Positions 56,795 through 64,000 of a stretch of 64,000 bases of DNA are shown here, in pieces; position 1 is the first letter of the stretch, and every line of letters starts with the position of its first letter. The translations under genes and the position numbers were made by a program. Origin of the DNA: Davidsoniella eucalypti (Eukaryota; Ascomycota; Sordariomycetes; Microascales; Ceratocystidaceae); assembly GCA_004009845.1 (NCBI GenBank), contig RMBW01000003.1, forward strand, positions 310,001 through 374,000, written 5' to 3'. A model generated the notes under the pieces. It ran no database searches, was not told the origin of the DNA, and saw only the letters and a list, made by a program, of their open reading frames with translations.

Positions 56795-58453
56795 GGTGTT
56801 TTGGGATGTTCTGGTCGAACGGGCCAGGTTAAGAGGCGATACGGAAAGGTTGCGCGGTGGACAAGGCTGTGCTTAGCAGACCGGCCGGATATAGGCGAGG
56901 TTTATGGCTGAAGAAAGGGGTGGGCAGGAGAATTGGTTGGTAGTAAAAAATCGGATGATCAATGCAAGTCGTTCTGGTGTGATTCAATATGGCGTTGTTC
57001 GGCAAGATAATGCGTAAGAAGCTTCGATTTGGCAATACTCGAGATGAGGCAAGCTTACTGCAGTAGCATCAAAGAAAAGTAAGGTGAGCTTCTATGGACA
57101 AGGATTTGGGTGGGGCACTATTGATTGGTGGAGAGGAACAACTACAGTCAGTTACCATTTGCTACATCATCAGATCAGCAGTATTTACTTGGTTTGATTC
57201 ACTACTATGGTGTCTGTTGACTAAGTACATACATGGTAAGCAGCATAAAAACTCACGCCAGTGCAATGAACTGATAATAAAAAGGACCTAGAGTTGAGCG
57301 ATGTGCTATTATCAGGTTACATTTACGAAAAGGGTTCCGAGACGAAGTCGCAACACGTAAATCTAAGATGTAGGGCCGACTAGTAAAGATTCTAGGGTTA
57401 CAGTGCAAGAAGGGTTACCAAGAAATCGTCACAAGAGCCGCAGTTCCTACCATGAAAATTTTCAAGGCTATGACGGCGTAGAAGGAGAAAGAAGAAAAAG
57501 AGCCTCAGTAACACTATTTGTATACTAAAGCTACTAGAGCATAGACGATGGAGGAGGCGGAGGATTTTGGAAGAAGGCCCACGAGCCTCAGAACCGCCAA
57601 TTCTTCAGAGGGATAACCACGAAACGGCAGCCAGAAGCGCCGAAAAAAACAACGAAAGCTTCAAGGGTCCGTAGAATGGGCGAGGGTTTCGAGGTTTAGT
57701 CCCCTTGAAGGAGAGAGAAGTTAAAGTTAAAAAAATAAGTTAGAAACAATAAGATAATGTCTTAAAAGCACTCAGGTTCTTGGCACCGCCCTGTTTCCGG
57801 ATACCGACACAAAGCAGCGTTATCTGTAGATGTAGTATGTACATAGCTCCCAGCCATCATCACTTCTACTGTTGCTGTATCTTAGCCTTGGCTAGACATT
57901 ATCTTGCTACTTTACCGCCGTTTTGTTGCAGGACCACCGGACCTGCGGTTGTTATTACTACGAAAAGGCGGCCATATATCGACACGCCCCCACTATAGGC
58001 CTATCGATTGGTGGTGCTCTGATTCTATAGTCGAGAAGATAGCGGACAGTGCGTATTGATAGTTGGCGGTGCTATGCTATTTAGTAGTGCTTGATACATA
58101 GCAGTGACAACGACTATACCCCGCCAATCATCCCACGCAAACCAACCACTGTGCTGCGTTTCCGCTAACGCAGCTACTTCGAAACGGCTTGAGCTCCTCG
58201 TCTCCGTAGAGCGATAGCCCGTTGCATCCACACTTCATTTTCCATCCAACCATCCCAGGCAGGCCCGCCACTATTTGGTTTACTATTTAGGAGCCGTGTC
58301 CCGTTTTCTTTTTTTTGGCTCGTCCTGCTTGTTTTGCTCCCATTCCGTTGTATCGTGACCTAGCCTTGACCAACGCTGCGTTTGAGTGTTTTCTTGTGAG
58401 CGCTTGAACCTTCCTTGTACGAACCTCTCTATTGTTTTATTTCATCCTCCAAA
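56795..58453. other. Divergent upstream region of MED9 and phosphoglycerate mutase
   Basis: About 1.66 kb without a supported gene. A CCAAT box lies at 58124-58128, and C/T-rich sequence runs up to the phosphoglycerate mutase ATG, typical for a strongly expressed glycolytic gene. Confidence 0.5.
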
Positions 58454-60444
58454 ATGACTGTCCCCGACCACAAGGCCTGCCTGAGTATGTCTCCCTCTTC
58501 CTCCTCCCCTCCTTCCTCTCCGTGTCCGATGACCTCGCCAGAGCTTCGTGATCTGCCGCTTGAGGACGAGCTGTCTTCTGTTCCTCCGTTGCCGCCCCCC
58601 AAGGACCCGGTGGCCCATCAGCCCGCTCTGGGATCGACGTCTTTGCTCCGTCGTCGCCGGGCATCGTCTGCCTCTCGCCATCTACCCCCGATGCGACCAC
58701 TGGCTGCTTTGGATCAGCAAGCTGGGCCTCCTCCTCGGCAGCCCGCACAGCGCTCGACGCCAAACGTTTTGCTCACGCTTTTGTATATCTTGATCTACCT
58801 TGAACTTGCTTGGCTAATCTTCATGCTTTTGCGCTCCTTTAGTCGTCATTGACGGTTGGGGTGTTGCCTCCGCCCAGTCCCCCAAGGATGGCGACGCCAT
58901 CGCTGCCGCCGAGACTCCCGTTATGGATGCCTTCGCTACCAGCACCGCCGGCTACCGCGAGCTTGATGCCTCGTCTCTGGCCGTTGGCCTGCCTGAGGGC
59001 CTCATGGGCAACTCCGAAGTCGGTCACCTGAACATCGGCGCTGGCCGTGTTGTGTGGCAGGACGTTGTTCGTATCGACCAGACCATTAAGAATGATGAGC
59101 TGCTCGACAACGCTGTTATCCGCGAGACCTTCGAGGCCGCCCTAGCCGGTAACGGTCGCCTGCACCTATGCGGTCTGGTCTCCCACGGTGGTGTTCACGC
59201 CAAGCAGAACCACTTGTACGCCCTGCTCAAGGCTGCCAAGAAGATGAACATCCCCAAGGTGTACATCCATGGCTTCGGTGACGGTCGTGACACTGACCCC
59301 AAGTCTGGTGCTGCTTACTTCGAGGAGTTGGTTGCCTTCATCAAGGACCTCGGCCTCGGCGAGATCGCCACTGTCGTCGGTCGTTACTACGCCATGGACC
59401 GTGATAAGCGCTGGGAGCGTGTCGAGCTTGCCCTGAAGGGTATGTGCTACGGCGAGGGTACCACTTCTACCGACCCCGTCCAGTCTATCAAGGACGTCTA
59501 CGCCAAGGGCGGTGACAAGGACCGTGATGAGTTCCTGAAGCCCATCATCCTCGGCGGTGATGAGGCCCGTATCAAGGGTAAGTAACAAGTTATTTTACAC
59601 GAATGTCCATAAGTTGTTGCTAACACGTCAATTCCTAGATGACGACATTGTCTTCTTTTTCAACTACCGCTCCGACCGTGCCCGCCAGATTACCCAGGTC
59701 CTCGGTGGTGTTGATGCCTCCGTCATTCCCGACCTCAAGATCCCCAAGATCAACCGCCTGGTAACCATGACCCAGTACAAGGCCGACTACCCCTTCGCTA
59801 TCGCCTTCCAGCCCCAGCGCATGGACGACGTTCTGGCTGAGTGGCTCGGTAAGCAGGAGGTCAAGCAGGTCCATATTGCCGAGACCGAGAAGTATGCCCA
59901 CGTTACCTTCTTCTTCAACGGTGGCGTTGAGAAGCAGTTCCCCCTCGAGGAGCGTGATACTACCCAGGATCTTGTTCCCTCCAACAAGGCTGTTTCCACC
60001 TACGACCAGGCTCCTGAGATGAGCGCTGATGGTGTTGCCAGCCAGGTCGTTAAGCGTCTTGCTGAGCAGACATTCCCCTTCGTCATGAACAACTTTGCTC
60101 CTCCCGACATGGTTGGCCACACTGGCAACTACGAGGCTGCCATTGTTGCCGTTGCTACCACCGACAAGGCTATTGGCAAGATCTACGAGGCTTGCAAGAA
60201 GGAGGGTTACATTCTGTTCATTACTGCTGATCACGGCAACGCTGAGGAGATGAAGTTCGCTGACGGCAAGCCCAAGACCTCTCACACTACCAACAAAGTT
60301 CCCTTCATCATGGCCAACGCCCCCGAGGGCTGGAAGCTGACCGCTGATGGTGTTCTTGGTGATGTTGCCCCTACTGTCCTGGCTGCCATGGGTCTGCCTA
60401 TTCCCGGATCCATGACCGGCACCTCGCTGCTGTCTCGCTCTTAA
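58454..60444 (+). CDS. gpmI: Cofactor-independent phosphoglycerate mutase
   Basis: Three exons (58454..58484, 58843..59577, 59639..60444) give 523 residues, the usual family length. It interconverts 3- and 2-phosphoglycerate in glycolysis and gluconeogenesis through a phosphoserine intermediate, with two metal ions. Visible: D14 in VIDGWG, the nucleophile S68 in GLMGNSEVGH, the substrate-binding HGFGDGRDTDPKSG, NYRSDRARQ, and the late metal site ADHGNAEEM. Codon choice is strongly biased to C-ending codons, as in highly expressed fungal genes, and GC is higher than in its neighbours. Intron 1 is 358 nt, GC-rich and splits the metal-binding segment at Ile; read unspliced it stays open (see findings). 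Yeasts such as Saccharomyces use the unrelated cofactor-dependent enzyme, while filamentous ascomycetes use this type. Confidence 0.97.
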
Positions 60445-60981
60445 ATATAGATCTATGTAATAAGATACATCCTGAGAGGTAAAGAATGGAAGGTTAGAGT
60501 ATTAGTGGAAGGTTGAAAGGCACTGCGCCAAAATTGTATCAGAGCCATAGACATGAATCTGCCGGCCTGATCTGTATATCTAATAGAATGAACGAAATGA
60601 TTGCACACGATACGCATGTCCCACTCGTGATATGTAATATTCCTGGTTTACTAAACTACATATATTGAACAAGTCGAACGCTCTGTAGAATTAAATTGAC
60701 ATTTTCCACATACTTAGCAATGTGTGCAACCATCCTTCTTTTATCCTAGTCGAATAAAAAAAATGCCCCGCCATTGCATGACTAAGCAATTATGTCCCGC
60801 CAAATCGCGGCTTCCAAGTAAAGAGCAAGAGAGGAAGAGCAGCCGAATGTAGCTGGTGGCAGCGCATATGAATCTTTACGACGCCTTTCTTTTTGACTTC
60901 TCGAGATTTTGTTAAATTGTTAGGTTCCGTCTTTGTCCGGACCACCTGATTTATTCTGCCAACTAGATATCAGTCATAACA
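60445..60981. other. Intergenic between phosphoglycerate mutase and prefoldin genes
   Basis: A 537-base spacer containing the 3' flank of the mutase gene and the prefoldin promoter. No gene is seen. Confidence 0.5.
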
Positions 60982-62392
60982 ATGTCTGAGAAGAAGGAGA
61001 TCGCCGCTGGGTAGGTACCAAAATCACTGTTGAGGATCAGCATTTTCCCTTATAACAACATTGGGGAGACATGTGTAGAGACTTGCCATGCTATCGAAAC
61101 TCTACAAACATATCAACCATAGGACTTGCAAGCTTGTTATAGGACATGTGCTAACTTTCTCATCTTGGTTAACCCATCTGTAGCGAAACGAACCCTCGCG
61201 GAATCCCCAAGGCGCCGTTTGTCGACCGCGTTGAAGACTACGTCACCAGTCACGATGAGGTTGAAGCGACGCTGCGGAATTTCCAGGAGATGATCAAGTG
61301 AGTGAGGAAACTCTACGCGCATCCCCGATTCTACAAGATATATATAATGTACAGGCGACATGTTATACCTAGCCTATATTACGATCATGAAGAGATACCA
61401 TGTCTGGTTGTCTTGCGTCAGCTTTGATATATCAGGAAAGCTCTTAGTGTGGTCTTGCCTTAGCTAAGGCTATGAGAATAGAGATATCACATGCCTAGCT
61501 AACTGAGAATATCTATCGACATCGCAACAATAATATACTCGCCACATAATCACAATTTTTCTATCTGTTTCTTGATATCTTTATCTTTATCTAGAAAACA
61601 CTAACTCGTCATCTTTTTCGCTTAGCAAATACCAGTTCATGGAGATGAACCTACAAAAACGCATGGCCGGTCTCAAAGAGAAGATTCCAGATATCCAAAA
61701 GACACTAGAAACTGTCCAATTTCTCAAGATGCGTGGCGTAAGCTCTAGCTATCTATTTATTATTCTATTTACACTAAATACTAACTATGACCTCATTTAT
61801 AGAGCGATGCCGAGCCAATCGAAACGACATTCGAGCTAAACGAAACTCTATACTCCAAAGCTTCAGTGGCAGCAACGGACGAAGTGTATATCTGGTTAGG
61901 CGTATGAAACCCTTTTTATCTTCTTTAACGTAAAAAAAAACTACCCGACTATATAATTAGTTGAACATCATCTTGATCTAGATGCTGTCAAGTGGCGCAT
62001 GAGACGTTTCTATCGAGCACATGTCAATCTTATGAGTATATGCTATAAGTTACTAACGATTCGCTCTTCTAGGCTAATGTTATGCTTGCCTACCCGATCG
62101 ATGAAGCTGAGGCTCTACTATCTACTAAGCTAAAGGCAGCAAAGACTAGCAATAGCAATTTTGAGGAAGATCTTGACTTTGTACGCGAGCAAATCACTGT
62201 AAGTGCCCCTCCCTGTCTCTACTCTGATCTATTCAGGAATGACCAAGATACCACAGGAATATCAAGTTATTAACTATGTGGTAGACTATGGAAGTTGCGT
62301 TGGCCCGGGTGTACAACTGGGACGTTGTTCAAAAGCGTAAGATCAAGGCGGAAGCCGGCGAATCATCGGCAGGCAAGGTTGTAGCTAGCTAA
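60982..62392 (+). CDS. PAC10: Prefoldin subunit 3 (VBP1/Pac10)
   Basis: Six exons (60982..61010, 61184..61297, 61626..61737, 61803..61901, 62073..62198, 62285..62392) give 195 residues. It is an alpha-type subunit of the hexameric prefoldin chaperone that carries nascent actin and tubulin to the CCT chaperonin. Matches include GIPKAPFVDRVEDYV at the N-terminus, coiled-coil KYQFMEMNLQKRMAGLKEKI, the hairpin EVYIWLGANVMLAYPIDEAE, then FEEDLDFVREQIT and MEVALARVYNWDV. All introns are 65-328 nt, and phases agree throughout; the first and second introns are unusually long. It is near a tubulin cofactor gene, but that is probably chance. Confidence 0.94.
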
Positions 62393-64000
62393 AGCTAAGT
62401 CTGAGCCTGTTGTACTACAAGATAAAGCAGTGCTACCGTTAACGAATTAGACATGACATGGCATTGAAGTTGGTTGGAAACTCATTTTTTGTACATAATA
62501 CAATTATACGACTGATATACCCCCTCCAATTTTCATCCTTTGAACATTTATACTAAGTCAATTTAGAGCTTGGTAGAGCGAAGGTTGATGTATTTTCACT
62601 TAGATATAGCTATGGGCTATAATGAACAATATCTCCTCATACTAGACATAGTATACATTATGAGCTACCTGCCCTAGTAAATTGTGCTAATATAATGCAA
62701 TTGTGGTAAGGTAACATTAAAGATGCTAAGGCTAATTGCATCAGATATGTAGATAGTTCCACATGAGGATATGAGCTTATCGAACTCATCAAGACAGTTG
62801 TTGCAAAACTAAGACAAAAAAGCGAATAAGACACCTCCTTTCCAATGTGTTACAAAAATGATGTGTATCATAGAAATTCGCTTTTTGGTATACGAAGTAT
62901 ACTAGAATAAGAAGATGAATCCAAATCATAAGTTTTCTGAGTTACAATATCAACAGATACTCTACCGTTTGAAGAATGTCGTTTTAGTTGATAGTGTCTA
63001 TAAATTTTCTCTTATACGATCCGAAACATGCAATAAAAAGCGTCAAGTGTGTTGGAATTATTTTGCTCTTGATGTCTGACATTTGTTCTTGTGAACAAGG
63101 TTAGGGTTTATACATCCTTGACTGATTGCTAACTGTAGTTTTGAGTCGATCGAAAAGGTGGGAGACTTCTCTAACCGATCCCCTCCTTCCTTGATAGCTC
63201 TCCGCCGAATTTTTTCCGTCTATTTCCTTTTAGGAATTGCGTCCCTTAATTTGAGGCTTCTTTTGGCCACGGCGTTTTACAAGGGCAGATTTGTTGTTGA
63301 TCGGCCCTGTTGTTCGATAGAGTATAGTTGTACATATACCACTAAATCATGCACACAAGCGAATAAAATCAACGCTTGGTCAGGCGTGGCTAGGTCTTTG
63401 GTAAGTGGTATTTGGCTGGGGAAATAGGGGAAACAAACACGAAGTAGAACATGCAGAATGGGTGCGTTTATTGCTAGAGCATCATATGTGATCAGGAGGA
63501 AAGAAAGAAGTATCTTGACCCAAAGATATGCGTGGGAACATCCGCGACTAAGACCTTGTAGTATAAACAATTCATAAATCCAGCCATTCTACCGACCTTG
63601 GCCTACTAGTGAGTGAGTGACACGACGACTTTTTTCCCAGGAAGCTTGCTTGGTTTACTTGCCTAAGCACAAGCCAGGGGGCATTAGGAAAAAGGGGCCA
63701 TTTGAAGATGAGTAGTAGAGTTAACTAGAAGCTTATATGTGGTATAGTAGCTAGTTGTTATATTGTGAGCTTGACGCTAAGGGCATGTTTTCTGAGGAGG
63801 AACCTACTCGCCAACCGCCAGCCGCCAAACCAACATTGCCATGTCATGGACTCAATCATGTATTGGGGTTGATTGGTTACGGTCATGGGGGCAGCTATCT
63901 GGCGTGGGGCTGGTGGGCGTTGGTCAAGTCGGGAGAAAGAAAGTTTGATAGAAACTCATGGCTCACATCAGTTGAACGACATGGCTGGGTTTTTGAAAGC
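62393..64000. other. Intergenic to window end
   Basis: About 1.6 kb, AT-rich, no supported gene. Open frames between 63158 and 63570 overlap on both strands and lack familiar motifs. The next gene presumably starts beyond the window. Confidence 0.5.

Noticed and set aside
59166..60285. Long open frames (140 and 216 residues) antisense to phosphoglycerate mutase
   Set aside because: They arise from the strong C-ending codon bias of the mutase gene; composition is Leu/Val/Gly/Ser-repetitive and no motif or splice support exists.
63158..63570. Overlapping open frames on both strands near the window end
   Set aside because: Neither has a recognisable motif or neighbouring exon; likely random.

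Overview
The window looks like nuclear DNA from a filamentous ascomycete (Pezizomycotina-like). Most genes carry short introns (about 50-90 nt) with GTAAGT/GTATGT-type donors, CTAAC/CTAAT branch sites and AG acceptors. A cytochrome b5 domain appears fused to an acyl-CoA dehydrogenase, and there are decayed copies of NACHT and nucleoside-phosphorylase-domain genes of the kind common in that group. Genus and species cannot be read from the sequence. I recognise 20 probable genes, almost all housekeeping, plus three decayed genes.

Layout. 0-8 kb: cytochrome b5/acyl-CoA dehydrogenase (cut by the window start), FEN1 flap endonuclease, a decayed multi-pass membrane protein gene, a short ESCO-type zinc-finger protein without the acetyltransferase domain, and the V-ATPase assembly factor VMA12, all on the minus strand. 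8-10 kb: COQ1 on plus, divergent from VMA12. 11-12 kb: a broken NACHT NTPase. 15-17 kb: allantoinase, alone between two long gene-poor stretches. 21.6-25.6 kb: a full-size ABCG transporter, convergent with a 1,676-residue Myb/REB1-like protein. 32-33 kb: a broken nucleoside phosphorylase-domain gene. 34-37 kb: a 951-residue protein of unknown role. 41-50 kb: a mitochondrial P-loop ATPase, a small basic nuclear-type protein, a single-pass wall/surface protein and RRP6. 50-62.4 kb is gene-dense: MDM35, a small membrane protein, GPI1, tubulin cofactor C, MED9, cofactor-independent phosphoglycerate mutase and prefoldin subunit 3.

The genes do not form a cluster with one pathway. The only thematic pairing is FEN1 with the ESCO-like protein: both relate to replication forks, both have PCNA-binding-like motifs, and both have ACGCG/ACGCGT (MluI-box-like) and CACGTG motifs upstream. 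Allantoinase (purine nitrogen salvage) has several HGATAR sites upstream, as expected for nitrogen-regulated genes. I found no CRISPR, prokaryotic element, intact transposon, rRNA or convincing tRNA gene. I did not find a clearly new biological system. The best leads are the ESCO-like protein without its enzyme domain, the phosphoglycerate mutase first intron whose retention would encode a tail-anchored protein, and the small membrane gene ending 40 bases before GPI1.
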